A stretch of 34,698 bases of DNA from positions 1 through 34,698 of the forward strand of contig JAFPUH010000040.1 of the NCBI GenBank assembly GCA_017395505.1, written 5' to 3'. Below the pieces are notes generated by a model, which ran no database searches, was not told where the DNA came from, and worked only from the letters and a program-made list of their open reading frames with translations. Below are positions 7,738 to 15,959 of this stretch, in pieces. Each line of letters opens with the position of its first letter. The first letter of the stretch is position 1. A program made the position numbers and the translations under genes. This DNA comes from Kiritimatiellia bacterium. GTDB taxonomy: Bacteria > Verrucomicrobiota > Kiritimatiellia > RFP12 > UBA1067.

Positions 7738-8429
7738 AGACCATCGTCGTCATACCTACATATGACGAGCGCGAAAACGTGGCGGCTATGGCTAAGGCCG
7801 TGCTCGCGCAGGATCCTTCCGTAGAGCTACTCTTCGTAGACGACAACTCTCCTGACGGCACCGGCGCCGAGATAGACAGGCTGTGCGCCGGAGAACCGCG
7901 CATCCGATGTCTGCACCGCGAGCGGAAGGAGGGTCTCGGTCGCGCATACGTTGCGGGGTTCCGCAAGGCAATTGAGCTTGGGGCCGATCGGATAGTCCAG
8001 ATGGACTGCGACTTCAGCCACGATCCCGCCGACATTTCTCGGCTTATGGCAGCCAACGCCGACCTTGTCATCGGCTCTCGCTACGTCCCCGGCGGAGGAA
8101 CGCCAGGCTGGCCGTTTGGTCGTCGGCTCATCTCCCGCCTTGGCGGAGCTTTCATCCGCTTTATGACCGGCATGCCGCTTAGGGATCCGACGGGCGGCTT
8201 CAAATGCTGGCGCGTCGAGGCCCTGAAGGCGATAGACTTCGAGACTGTCGAGAGCGCCGGATACTCGTTCCAGCTCGAAATGAACCACCGCGCATGGAAG
8301 GGCGGCTTTTCGATACTTGAGACCCCTATAGTGTTCTCCGCGCGTGCCGCAGGGTACTCCAAGATCACGACGGCGATCGCGGTCGAATCCTTCAGGATAG
8401 CAATAAAACTCAGGTTCAAACAAAAATGA
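7734..8429 (+). CDS. Family 2 glycosyltransferase, DPM1/polyprenyl-phosphate mannosyltransferase type
   Basis: Enzymes of this type move mannose or glucose from a nucleotide sugar to a polyprenyl phosphate. The GTG start at 7734 overlaps the coaC stop by 4 bases (GTGA) and opens directly with [16 protein letters not shown]. The 231 residues include LFVDDNSPDGTG, the DxD-like metal site MDCDFSHDP, VIGSRYVPGG and a TGGFKCWRVEAL acceptor region. There is no long C-terminal membrane part, as in soluble DPM1/Ppm1. The product may feed protein or envelope glycosylation; the sugar cannot be told from sequence. Its stop overlaps the gmk start (ATGA). Confidence 0.9.
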   Translation: MKTIVVIPTYDERENVAAMAKAVLAQDPSVELLFVDDNSPDGTGAEIDRLCAGEPRIRCLHRERKEGLGRAYVAGFRKAIELGADRIVQMDCDFSHDPADISRLMAANADLVIGSRYVPGGGTPGWPFGRRLISRLGGAFIRFMTGMPLRDPTGGFKCWRVEALKAIDFETVESAGYSFQLEMNHRAWKGGFSILETPIVFSARAAGYSKITTAIAVESFRIAIKLRFKQK

Positions 8430-9025
8430 AGACAAAGCCTCTTTTCATAGTGATGTCCGCACCCAGCGGATGCGGCAAGTCGACATTGATCGACATGCTT
8501 CTTCAGGAGTACCACGACATAGTCTACTCCATAAGCTGCACCACTAGGGCGCCGCGTGGCGAGGAGGAGGATGGCCTCGACTATCACTTCCTCTCGAAGG
8601 AGCGCTTCGAGGAGCTGCTGAAGGAGGATGCGTTCCTCGAGTACGCCAAGGTTCACGACAACTACTACGGCACGCTCAAGGCGCCTATCGTGGAGGTGCT
8701 CGCCGAAGGTAACACGATGATCCTGGATATCGACGTTCAGGGTGCGGCAAAGGTTCGCGAGTACGTGCGTTCGCTGCCGAACACGGACCCCCTCAAGATT
8801 GGCTATGTCGACATATTCATAAACCCGCCTTCGCTCGAGGAGCTTCGTGAACGTCTTGAGCGTCGCGGCACCGACAGCCTCGAGGTCATAGAGAAACGAA
8901 TGCGTAACGCGGAAGGCGAGATCGCCCGCGCTGGCGAATACATGTTCCAGGTGACGAACGACGATCTGGCAATCTGCTACAAGAGGCTCTGCGATCTGAT
9001 CGACGCCTTAAGCGGCAGGATGTAG
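8426..9025 (+). CDS. gmk: Guanylate kinase
   Basis: Phosphorylates GMP to GDP with ATP in the cytosol. The 199 residues are the normal length. Seen are the P-loop APSGCGKST at 12-20, SISCTTRAPRGEEEDGLDYHFL with the GMP-binding arginines and tyrosine, EYAKVHDNYYGT, ILDIDVQGAAKV and the lid arginines in RLERRGTDS. Its ATG overlaps the stop of the glycosyltransferase by 4 bases, and apbE starts 3 bases behind its stop. Confidence 0.97.
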   Translation: MKTKPLFIVMSAPSGCGKSTLIDMLLQEYHDIVYSISCTTRAPRGEEEDGLDYHFLSKERFEELLKEDAFLEYAKVHDNYYGTLKAPIVEVLAEGNTMILDIDVQGAAKVREYVRSLPNTDPLKIGYVDIFINPPSLEELRERLERRGTDSLEVIEKRMRNAEGEIARAGEYMFQVTNDDLAICYKRLCDLIDALSGRM

Positions 9026-9028
9026 TCC

Positions 9029-9787
9029 GTGGCTGCGGCAAAGGCATTTACCTGGCTTCTATTTGCGGGTGCGGTCTGCTGCACAGTAGGTTGCGGACGC
9101 AAGCCTGCGGAGCGCGTCGAATGGACGACCATGGGCACAGTGGCCGCTTTTGTCTGTCGCGATGCCAGTGAACTCAAGCGGTCTGCAGAGGTGATAGATG
9201 TGTTTCGGCGCGTGGAGGATCTTCTCAACGCGCACGATCCCGTCTCCGAGTTGAGCCGGCTAGCGCCGCTTCCTGAGGAAGACATACTTGCGCAGTGCGA
9301 CGGCGGGATGCGTCCGTGCTACGAGGCGGCGTTCCGTCTTATGAGGGAATCCGAGGGCGTGTTCAATCCGCGCTGGCGTGGTCCGTCGACATTGGATCTT
9401 GGCGGAATCGCAAAGGGCTTTGCGCTCGATGTAGCGGCGGACAGGCTTGGCGATGCAGAGGTGCTTGTAGATCTCGGCGGCAACCTGAAGTCATGCGGAG
9501 GCGAATGGAATGTCGGCGTCTACGGTGGATCGGGCGGGACTTTGCGTCTCACTCCGCGGCAGGCATGCGCGACAAGCGCAGAATACGCCAGAGGCAAGCA
9601 CATCTATGACGGACGCACCGGCCTCGCCGTGAGCAACGACGTATTCTCCGTCACTGTGGTGCATCCGACATCGGCCATGCTGGCAGACGGGCTTTCTACG
9701 ATACTCTTCATACTCGGACGCGAAAAGGGCGAGGACTTTCTGCGGACGCACCATCCCGAGGCGTACGCAGTCTGGCAAATGCGCTAA
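9029..9787 (+). CDS. apbE: FAD:protein FMN transferase, ApbE-type lipoprotein
   Basis: ApbE attaches FMN covalently to threonines in flavoproteins such as RnfG and NqrC on the outer side of the membrane. A GTG at 9029 gives 252 residues with a signal peptide (AFTWLLFAGAVCCTVGC) that can end in a lipidated cysteine, although the box is not ideal (TVGC). Family motifs are WTTMGT, DPVSELSRL, the STLDLGGIAKGFALD flavin/metal site and LADGLSTILFILG near the end. It is short for the family (usually 300 or more). No rnf or nqr genes are in the window, so its substrate is elsewhere. Confidence 0.88.
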   Translation: MAAAKAFTWLLFAGAVCCTVGCGRKPAERVEWTTMGTVAAFVCRDASELKRSAEVIDVFRRVEDLLNAHDPVSELSRLAPLPEEDILAQCDGGMRPCYEAAFRLMRESEGVFNPRWRGPSTLDLGGIAKGFALDVAADRLGDAEVLVDLGGNLKSCGGEWNVGVYGGSGGTLRLTPRQACATSAEYARGKHIYDGRTGLAVSNDVFSVTVVHPTSAMLADGLSTILFILGREKGEDFLRTHHPEAYAVWQMR

Positions 9788-9816
9788 TTGCGTTATGCGA
9801 ATGGATATGGTATAAT
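9788..9816 (+). promoter_or_regulatory. Promoter of pyrH, predicting a leaderless GTG start
   Basis: A -35 like TTGCGT (9788-9793) and a perfect -10 TATAAT (9811-9816) are separated by 17 bases; the -10 is extended by GATATGG. The initiation point is expected at about 9823. The in-frame GTG of pyrH is at 9824-9826, so the message would begin at or next to the start codon. The in-frame ATG at 9788 lies inside the -35 and cannot be on this transcript. Confidence 0.8.
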
Positions 9817-9823
9817 TACAGTC

Positions 9824-10558
9824 GTGAAAACAACATCGCGCAAATTGAAGTACCGCCGGATTCTCCTCAAGCTGTCCGGCGAGGTTCTCGGCAACCGCGA
9901 AACGGGCGAGTGCATCGACCCGAAAAACCTTGCGTTCATGGCCGAGCGTGTGAAGAAGATACACAAGCTCGGCGTCGAGGTCGGCATTGTGCTCGGTGGC
10001 GGCAACATATTCCGCGGGCTCACTGGTGCGGGCAAGGGCGTCAATCGTGTCACAGGCGATTCCATGGGCATGTTGGCGACGATCATTAACGGCCTCGCCA
10101 TGATGAACGCTCTCGAGTCGATAGGCGTGCCGACGCGAGTGATGACTTCGATAGAGATGCCCAAGCTCGCCGAGCCCTTCATACAGCGCAAGGCTCTTCG
10201 CCACTTCGAGAAGAAGCGCGTCTGCATATTTGCTGGCGGTACGGGAAATCCGTATTTCTCCACAGACTCTGCGGCGGCGCTTAGAGCTAGCGAGATCGGC
10301 GCCGACGCGCTTCTCAAGGCTACGAAGGTCGATGGCATCTATACGGCCGATCCGAAGAAGGATCCCAAGGCCAAGAAGTACGGCTCGCTCAAGTACGAGA
10401 CAGCCCTTGAGAAGCGCCTTAAGGTGATGGATTCCGCCGCCTTCGCGCTTTGCATGGATACCGGGATCCCCATAATCGTGTTCGACTTCTTCGACGGCGA
10501 CGCGTTGGAGCGCGTCGTGAAGGGCGAGGCCGTCGGTACTCTCGTAAGCGACAAGTGA
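9824..10558 (+). CDS. pyrH: Uridylate kinase (UMP kinase)
   Basis: Makes UDP from UMP; bacterial UMP kinases are hexamers of the amino acid kinase fold. The GTG at 9824 gives 244 residues starting VKTTSRKLKYRRILLKLSGEVLG. Further motifs are VGIVLGGGNIFRG, TGDSMGMLATIINGLAM and LLKATKVDGIYTADPKKDPKA. A longer version from the ATG at 9788 adds residues that no UMP kinase has and overlaps the promoter. It is followed 23 bases later by frr, a common pair. Confidence 0.96.
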   Translation: MKTTSRKLKYRRILLKLSGEVLGNRETGECIDPKNLAFMAERVKKIHKLGVEVGIVLGGGNIFRGLTGAGKGVNRVTGDSMGMLATIINGLAMMNALESIGVPTRVMTSIEMPKLAEPFIQRKALRHFEKKRVCIFAGGTGNPYFSTDSAAALRASEIGADALLKATKVDGIYTADPKKDPKAKKYGSLKYETALEKRLKVMDSAAFALCMDTGIPIIVFDFFDGDALERVVKGEAVGTLVSDK

Positions 10559-10581
10559 TCTAAACGAAAGGTTCAAGCAAG

Positions 10582-11145
10582 ATGGAAACTGTCAGTGAAG
10601 TGTTGAACGACGCGAATTCGAAGATTCAGAAGAGCTTTGACGCGCTTAAGGCCCAGTTCGCCGGTCTTCGTACGGGCAAGGCCAGCCCTGCGATGGTCGA
10701 TCAGATCAAGGTAGACTACTACGGCTGTCCGACGCCAATCAAGAACCTCGGCACGATTTCGACGCCGGAGCCGCGCCAGATAAAGATCACGCCGTTTGAT
10801 CCCACGGTGCTCGATGCGATGAACAAGGCGATACTTGCGGCCAACATCGGCGTCACGCCGCAGACCGACGGCAAGGTTCTCCGAATCACGGTGCCTGAGC
10901 TGAACGAGCAGCGCCGCAAGGAGATTGTCAAGGTGGCCAAGACCCAGGCCGAGGCCCAGAAGGTCGCCATGCGCAACGTCCGTCGCGATGCGAACGACGC
11001 CACAAAGAAGCTTGAGAAGGACAAGAAGATATCCGAGGACGATCTCAAGCAGGCCCTCGAGAAGATACAGAAGGCGACCGATGACGGCGTCGCGAAGATT
11101 GACGCCGAGCTCAAGACCAAGGAAGCCGAAGTGATGGCCGTTTGA
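10582..11145 (+). CDS. frr: Ribosome recycling factor
   Basis: RRF splits post-termination ribosomes together with EF-G. The 187 residues fit the family. Signatures are FAGLRTGKASPAMVDQIKVDYYG, the NLGTISTPEPRQIKITPFD segment, VPELNEQRRKEIVKVAKTQAEAQKVAMRNVRRDAND in the long helix and the final helix with DDGVAKIDAELKTKEAEVMAV. The upstream site is CGAAAGG. It lies in the conserved pyrH-frr order. Confidence 0.97.
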   Translation: METVSEVLNDANSKIQKSFDALKAQFAGLRTGKASPAMVDQIKVDYYGCPTPIKNLGTISTPEPRQIKITPFDPTVLDAMNKAILAANIGVTPQTDGKVLRITVPELNEQRRKEIVKVAKTQAEAQKVAMRNVRRDANDATKKLEKDKKISEDDLKQALEKIQKATDDGVAKIDAELKTKEAEVMAV

Positions 11146-11176
11146 TTCATCGACAATTTCAAGGGAGGTAAAAGCC

Positions 11177-12403
11177 ATGGCAGAAGAGACATCCAACGGA
11201 CCCGTCAGCGCGGCTGAGCCGCCTAAGGCGAATCCACTTGCGGCATCGGCTACCAAGCCGGCCGGAACCCTGCAGATGAAGCCTGTCATAAGGAAGCCTG
11301 CCATTGGCGGAGCCCTCAAGCCCGGGCTCAAGCTGCCTCCCAAGCCGGCAGGTTCGGCTCCTCTTAAAACCGTGACCACGGCATCTCCTCTGAAGCCTGG
11401 CTTGAAGATGCCGGCGACGCCTACGCTCAAGGCTGGCCTGAAGCTGCCGACAAAGCCAGTCATACGAAAGCCTGGCTCCGCGCCCGCGCCGTCGCTCTTG
11501 AAGCCTGCCGCTCCTGCGGCTGCGGCTCCTGCTCCCGCGCCGACACCTGCACCCGCGCCTGCTCCGGCCGCAGCCCCTGTCGCCGCCCCTGTCGTCGCTA
11601 AGCCTGTCGCGGCACCCGTTGTCGCCAAGCCCGTGGCGGCTCCGGCTGTAGCTAAGCCTATCGCCGCAGAGGCTCCTGCTGGTGCGCTCAACGCCCTCAA
11701 GGCGGTAACCCAGAACCTCAAGGCGGTAACCCAGAATCTCAATGGCGCGGCGCCCGCCACCCAGCAGGCCGTTCTGCACAAGACCGGCATCATAGCCGAT
11801 CCTGCCAAGGAGATGACTGAGGCGCAGAAGCAGGCGGCAAAGTCCAAGACAGCCCGCATTTCGCTGTCAGAGGCGGTCGGCGTCGCTCCCGTCAAGAACG
11901 AGAACGCGCCGATGAAGACGATTCGTATCAAGCGTCCCACAGATCTTCAGGCCGGTGGCCCTGCCAAGCCGGCAGTGGCTCCTGTCGCAGCTCCTGCGGT
12001 CGCTCCTGTCGCGGCTCCCGCTGCCCCTGCAGAGAAGACGGAAGATGCTTCGGTGACCCAGCGCAAGACCCTTAAGATCACGCGTCCGTCGGCTGGCGTC
12101 GTACGCCCAGCCGGCAAGTTTGGCATAAAGAAGCCTGCGGCTCCCTCGGCGGCTCCCGCGGCCCTTGCCGCCGCAACTCCTGCCGCCGCTCCGGCGCCAG
12201 CGGCAGATGTCGCGGACATACCTGACATCCCGGATATTCCTGCAGTTGCTCCGCTTTCGCCCGTGGGCGCAGCCGGCGATACCGTCTCCGACGTTCCTGC
12301 GATCGTTGGTGTGATCAGCGTCATAGCGCAGGCCGCCGCATGCGTCGTGATCGGTGCCTTGGCCTGGTTCCTTTATCAGGACGCGCAGGTTCCGCTGTTC
12401 TGA
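11177..12403 (+). CDS. Ala/Pro/Lys-rich disordered protein with a C-terminal membrane anchor
   Basis: No enzyme domain is recognised in these 408 residues. Nearly all is low-complexity Ala, Pro, Lys and Val. Internal repeats are visible: LK(P/A)GLK(L/M)P at about 48, 72 and 84; KPVIRKP at 35 and 93; a 21-base tandem repeat (11696-11737) giving LKAVTQN twice; and three basic K-T-x-x-I motifs (KTARISL at 224, KTIRIKRPT at 247, KTLKITRPS at 297). An acidic DIPDIPDIP stretch precedes one transmembrane helix at about 375-398 and a short tail, which suggests a tail-anchored protein with its body in the cytoplasm. It starts 31 bases behind frr with AAGGGAGG upstream. Function unknown; nucleic-acid or ribosome contact is a guess from charge. 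Confidence 0.8.
   Translation: MAEETSNGPVSAAEPPKANPLAASATKPAGTLQMKPVIRKPAIGGALKPGLKLPPKPAGSAPLKTVTTASPLKPGLKMPATPTLKAGLKLPTKPVIRKPGSAPAPSLLKPAAPAAAAPAPAPTPAPAPAPAAAPVAAPVVAKPVAAPVVAKPVAAPAVAKPIAAEAPAGALNALKAVTQNLKAVTQNLNGAAPATQQAVLHKTGIIADPAKEMTEAQKQAAKSKTARISLSEAVGVAPVKNENAPMKTIRIKRPTDLQAGGPAKPAVAPVAAPAVAPVAAPAAPAEKTEDASVTQRKTLKITRPSAGVVRPAGKFGIKKPAAPSAAPAALAAATPAAAPAPAADVADIPDIPDIPAVAPLSPVGAAGDTVSDVPAIVGVISVIAQAAACVVIGALAWFLYQDAQVPLF
11696..11737 (+). repeat. Tandem 21-bp repeat in the Ala/Pro-rich gene
   Basis: Two adjacent 21-base units (11696-11716 and 11717-11737) differ only in the last base and each encode LKAVTQN. The recent in-frame duplication fits the low-complexity nature of this protein. 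Confidence 0.8.
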
Positions 12404-12411
12404 TACGTTTG

Positions 12412-13293
12412 ATGAGGCGCTGGCTGGCGATCATACTTGCTACGGCGCTGGAGCTGCTTTGCGAACCGCTGTTCCTGCTGGTTCTGCTGGCGGCTCTTGT
12501 TCTTGCCGCCGTAGCCCCTGCGATGCACTACCACCAGTTCGGCGAAGCTTCGCGCATGGCCAGGGACGCGGGACTGTCGTCTGTGCTGATAGGTGGCGCA
12601 GTCGTAGCTTTCGTCGGCCCTGTCCGCACCTTCCGCCGCGAGTTCGAGACTGGAACCGCCCAAGTGGCTCTCGCCCACTCCGTATCCCGCACGGCATTCT
12701 TCCTGTCCAAGACAATCGGATGTGCTGTGGCCTACTTCGCCTTTGTCGCCATTGTATCGCTCACATCTCTGACCATAGTCAATGGCGCAGAGATCGGGGG
12801 GCGTTTCGCGTCGGTGCGCGGCGACATGGCCCGTCTTTGGGGGCCATCGTTCGCATTGGCCGTGGCTGTGATCGTTCTGCCCCTCGTAGCTGGCGCTGTA
12901 CTGAACAGGTTCGCCAGATTCCGGTTCACCCTGACTGCGAATGTGTTCGCCCTCCTCGTCGCCTTCGCCGGCGCATTCTACAGATTTGACGCAGCGCTCG
13001 CCTCGCGCCTCCTGCCGGCGCTTGCTCTCGCAACCTCCCCCGCGCTCGTACTTCTTGCGTCGTCCGCCGCCTTCGCCGTCCGTTTCAAGGCCAATGCCGC
13101 CATGTCGTTCGTGGCCTTGGTTGCGGCGTGCCTCATGCCGGCGCTCGGCTGCTACTGCCTCTCTGATGCGCTGGCCGACGGCGGCTCGATTCCGGCGGGC
13201 TATGCGGCGCTCGCGTTCGCGGTTCTGGCACCTGCTGTCGCCGCGCCGCTCGTGCTCGGCGTCCACTTCATAAACGGACGGGATGTGCAATGA
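12412..13293 (+). CDS. ABC-2 type exporter permease (first)
   Basis: An integral membrane protein of 293 residues with about six helices, for example LELLCEPLFLLVLLAALVLAAV, SVLIGGAVVAFVG, FFLSKTIGCAVAYFAFVAIV and a final ALAFAVLAPAVAAPLVLGV. The pattern FRREFETGTAQVALAHSVSRTAFFLSKTIG (a cytoplasmic loop with E-x-x-x-G followed by a helix) is typical of ABC-2 permeases. The ATG at 12412 is chosen; a TTG three bases upstream is equally possible. It is followed by the ATPase with a 4-base overlap (ATGA) and then a second permease, so the three form one exporter. The substrate is unknown. Confidence 0.82.
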   Translation: MRRWLAIILATALELLCEPLFLLVLLAALVLAAVAPAMHYHQFGEASRMARDAGLSSVLIGGAVVAFVGPVRTFRREFETGTAQVALAHSVSRTAFFLSKTIGCAVAYFAFVAIVSLTSLTIVNGAEIGGRFASVRGDMARLWGPSFALAVAVIVLPLVAGAVLNRFARFRFTLTANVFALLVAFAGAFYRFDAALASRLLPALALATSPALVLLASSAAFAVRFKANAAMSFVALVAACLMPALGCYCLSDALADGGSIPAGYAALAFAVLAPAVAAPLVLGVHFINGRDVQ

Positions 13294-14051
13294 ATGAAGA
13301 AATCGTCATTTCGCTGAAGGGCGTCAGGAAGACGTTCAGGGACTTCTGGCTCAGGCCTACCGTGAATGCCGTCGACGGACTCGACCTCTCCGTCCGCCGA
13401 GGCGAGGTCTTCGGCCTGCTCGGCCCCAACGGCAGCGGCAAGTCGACCACGATAAAGATGATACTAGGGCTGCTCGACCCCACCGCCGGAGAGGTATTGA
13501 TGTTCGGCAGGTCCCCTCGTTCGCTGTCCGCTAGGGCCCGCCTCGGTTACCTGCCGGAGCTGAGCTACATGCATCCGTTCCTGACTGCACGCGAGACGCT
13601 CATGTACTACGCAGGACTTTGCGGACTCTCCCGCAATGAGGGCGCTAAGCGCACGGCAGAGCTTCTGGCCATGGTCAAGCTGGAGGATGTTGCGAACCGT
13701 GCCGTCGGCGGCTTCTCTAAGGGCATGGCGCGGCGTGTGGCGCTTGCCTCGGCGCTCGTGGGGCGCCCTGAGCTGCTGGTGCTTGACGAACCGACATCCG
13801 GACTTGACCCCGTATCGACCAAGGAGGTGAAGATGCTCGTCAAGGCTCTTGCGGCCAACGGCATGACGATACTCATGACGTCGCATCTCCTTGCCGATGC
13901 CGAGGATGTCTGCGACAGGGTAATGATCTTGAACCACGGCAAGGCTGTGGCTGAGGGTAGGGTCGCCGAGCTCGGCGGATCCCTTGAGGACTTCTTCCTA
14001 GCGAAGGTAGGCAGTGCAGATGAATTCGTTCTGGCGGATTTTCTCTCTTGA
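13290..14051 (+). CDS. ABC transporter ATP-binding protein
   Basis: The energy-coupling subunit of the exporter, 253 residues. Walker A is GPNGSGKST at 45-53, the signature is VGGFSKGMARRVALASAL, Walker B is LLVLDEPTSGLDP and the switch histidine is in TILMTSHLLADAE. The sequence is closest to CcmA/NatA-type ATPases that pair with ABC-2 permeases. It overlaps the upstream permease by 4 bases and the downstream permease by about 30, which implies coupled translation. Confidence 0.93.
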   Translation: MNEEIVISLKGVRKTFRDFWLRPTVNAVDGLDLSVRRGEVFGLLGPNGSGKSTTIKMILGLLDPTAGEVLMFGRSPRSLSARARLGYLPELSYMHPFLTARETLMYYAGLCGLSRNEGAKRTAELLAMVKLEDVANRAVGGFSKGMARRVALASALVGRPELLVLDEPTSGLDPVSTKEVKMLVKALAANGMTILMTSHLLADAEDVCDRVMILNHGKAVAEGRVAELGGSLEDFFLAKVGSADEFVLADFLS

Positions 14052-15300
14052 GTTAACGGCGGCGGTCCGGTCGAAGTCGCTGCTTTTGCTGCTTATCGCG
14101 TCGGTCGCGTGGATGGTCGCTGCGCCGTTCCTCTTCGTGGGCGATGGTACGGTCGAGGGCTCTCGCGCGCTTGCCGTGCACTATTCCCTCGGCGGGGTCG
14201 CAGCCTTGCTGGCTGTTTCGCTTCTGGCCTCCGCCACCGGCTCGATAGCAGGCGAGCGCTCCGCCAAGCGGCTTCAGTTGACTCTAGTCCGCCCCGTCCA
14301 CTACATCGTCGTCGCGCTTGCCAAGATGGCTGCGCTAGTCTCGCTCGGCGCTCTCGTGCTTGCGGCGGCTACGGCTGTCGAGGCGTGCCGCTCAGATTTG
14401 TCGCGTCCATGCCGCCATGTGCTGTCGCCTATCCTGCCGACACCGCGAGAGGAGGCGGTGATGGCGTATGAGGCGTTCATGAGCAATCCCGATACACCAG
14501 CTGCGGCCAAGCGGGCGAAGAAGCAGGTTGTGCTGCGTTTGCTGGCCCAGCGCGCCCTCGACAGATACGAGACGATCGGCACAAACTCCGTCGCCAAGTG
14601 GAACTTCAAGGTGGAAGAGGCGTCGGCTCAGGCCGACGGACTCGCTGTCAGGCTGCGCTTCACCAATGCCTACGACATCAGGCAGGATGTACGCGGCGAA
14701 CTTTTGCTGCGTATCGGCGGATCGCTTTGGAGCGGATCCGTCAGCAACATAACGCAGGCCGTTGTCGAGGTCCCTCTCGTCCGCATAAGGGAAGGGACTG
14801 TTTGCTGCGGAACAGCCGAACTTACCTTCCGCAACATAGGTGGTTCGGCTGTAATGCTTCGCCCAAGGCGCGACGTGAACCTGCTTTCGCCTGCGGACGG
14901 TTTCGGGTGGAATCTCATCCGAGCCTATGTCGAGCTTGTCGCGATGCTCTCGATACTTGTGGCGTTTGGGGTGTTCCTCGGCGCCGGACTTGGGCGTCCC
15001 GTGGCCCTATTTACTGCGATAGTCGCCCTCATTGTGAGCGAGATGAGCCCAAGCGTCATAGAGCAGTATCCTGACGAGCTTGAGACCGACAGGCTGGACG
15101 CCATAGGCCTCTACATTACGCGCGCTGCAGCTGAGGCGACGCATCCAATAAGTTCGCTCGTGCCGCTGGAGAAGCTCTCCGAGGACGCATGCATCGAGCG
15201 GCGAGAGGTTCTCAGGACGGCTACCGCCAACATGGTTTTTGCGCCGCTGATCCTAGCGCTTCTTGCGGCCCTTGCGATGCCGCGAAAGGTAGAGGTATAA
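14020..15300 (+). CDS. ABC-2 type exporter permease (second, with large soluble insert)
   Basis: A membrane protein of about 426 residues. Helices are seen near the N-terminus (SLLLLLIASVAWMVAAPFLF, YSLGGVAALLAVSLLASATGSIAG, IVVALAKMAALVSLGALVLAAATAV) and the C-terminus (VELVAMLSILVAFGVFLGAGLG, ALFTAIVALIVSEM, MVFAPLILALLAALAM). Between them, at about residues 130-300, lies a non-membrane part with beta-rich text (VRLRFTNAYDIRQDVRGELLLRIGG) that is probably outside the cytoplasm. The ATG at 14020 is preceded by GAAGGTAGG; a GTG at 14014 is also in frame. It overlaps the ATPase gene in another frame. Confidence 0.8.
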   Translation: MNSFWRIFSLELTAAVRSKSLLLLLIASVAWMVAAPFLFVGDGTVEGSRALAVHYSLGGVAALLAVSLLASATGSIAGERSAKRLQLTLVRPVHYIVVALAKMAALVSLGALVLAAATAVEACRSDLSRPCRHVLSPILPTPREEAVMAYEAFMSNPDTPAAAKRAKKQVVLRLLAQRALDRYETIGTNSVAKWNFKVEEASAQADGLAVRLRFTNAYDIRQDVRGELLLRIGGSLWSGSVSNITQAVVEVPLVRIREGTVCCGTAELTFRNIGGSAVMLRPRRDVNLLSPADGFGWNLIRAYVELVAMLSILVAFGVFLGAGLGRPVALFTAIVALIVSEMSPSVIEQYPDELETDRLDAIGLYITRAAAEATHPISSLVPLEKLSEDACIERREVLRTATANMVFAPLILALLAALAMPRKVEV

Positions 15301-15302
15301 CG

Positions 15303-15959
15303 ATGGACGTTGGTTTTCTGGAAGGTCGCCGCATTGTATTCGTTTCCGGCATCGACACCGGCGTCGGCAAGACCGTGGTGATGGGCGAGATGGCTCGTTC
15401 GGCGATGGCGAAGGGACGTGACGCAATCACCGTCAAGATGGTGCAGACCGGCAACGTCGGCCGTTCGGAGGATATAGAGGAGCATCGCCGTCTTATGGGT
15501 GTAGGCGAAATGCCTGAGGATGTCGAAGGCCTAACGGCCCCACAGATATTCGCGTTCCCAGGCTCTGCTCAGCTCGCCGCCAGACTTGAGGGCCGTCGGG
15601 TGAACCTGAAAAGGATAACGCGCTCCGTCGAAGAGTGCGCAAGGCGTCGGGACCTCGTGCTTGTGGAGTCCGCCGGCGGGCTGTTTGTTCCTCTGACGTC
15701 GTCCGTTCTTACTGTCGACTACCTTGCCGAGCGCGGGTGGCCGCTTGTGCTTGTCACCAATGGACGCCTAGGCTCGATAAACCACACCCTGATGTCAATA
15801 GAGGCCGCCGCCGGAAGGGGCATAGAGATCGTTGCGGTGGTCTATGACTGGGCGCCGGATGTTGACCCGGTCATAGACAAGGATACGCCCATGGCCATCA
15901 AGGCCTACCTGAAAAGGAAGGGTCTTGACGTTCCGCTGGTCAGGCTCAAACGTGCCTGA
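15303..15959 (+). CDS. bioD: Dethiobiotin synthetase
   Basis: BioD closes the ureido ring of biotin with ATP and CO2. The ATG at 15303, two bases behind the permease stop, gives 218 residues, the usual size; longer versions would run back inside the permease gene. The P-loop is VSGIDTGVGKTVV, the substrate lysine is in ITVKMVQTG, and LVESAGGLFVPLTSSVLTVDYL and VLVTNGRLGSINHTLMSIEA are typical. No other biotin gene is adjacent. Its last 14 bases overlap the 3' end of fabF on the other strand. Confidence 0.92.
   Translation: MDVGFLEGRRIVFVSGIDTGVGKTVVMGEMARSAMAKGRDAITVKMVQTGNVGRSEDIEEHRRLMGVGEMPEDVEGLTAPQIFAFPGSAQLAARLEGRRVNLKRITRSVEECARRRDLVLVESAGGLFVPLTSSVLTVDYLAERGWPLVLVTNGRLGSINHTLMSIEAAAGRGIEIVAVVYDWAPDVDPVIDKDTPMAIKAYLKRKGLDVPLVRLKRA

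Noticed and set aside
9788-9823. Upstream ATG start for pyrH at 9788
   Set aside because: It falls on the -35 and -10 boxes of the gene's own promoter and adds residues foreign to UMP kinases.
10573-11940. Minus-strand frame of 455 codons with a long Gly/Ala repeat
   Set aside because: It is the complement of frr and the Ala/Pro-rich gene; the repeats mirror those of the real gene.
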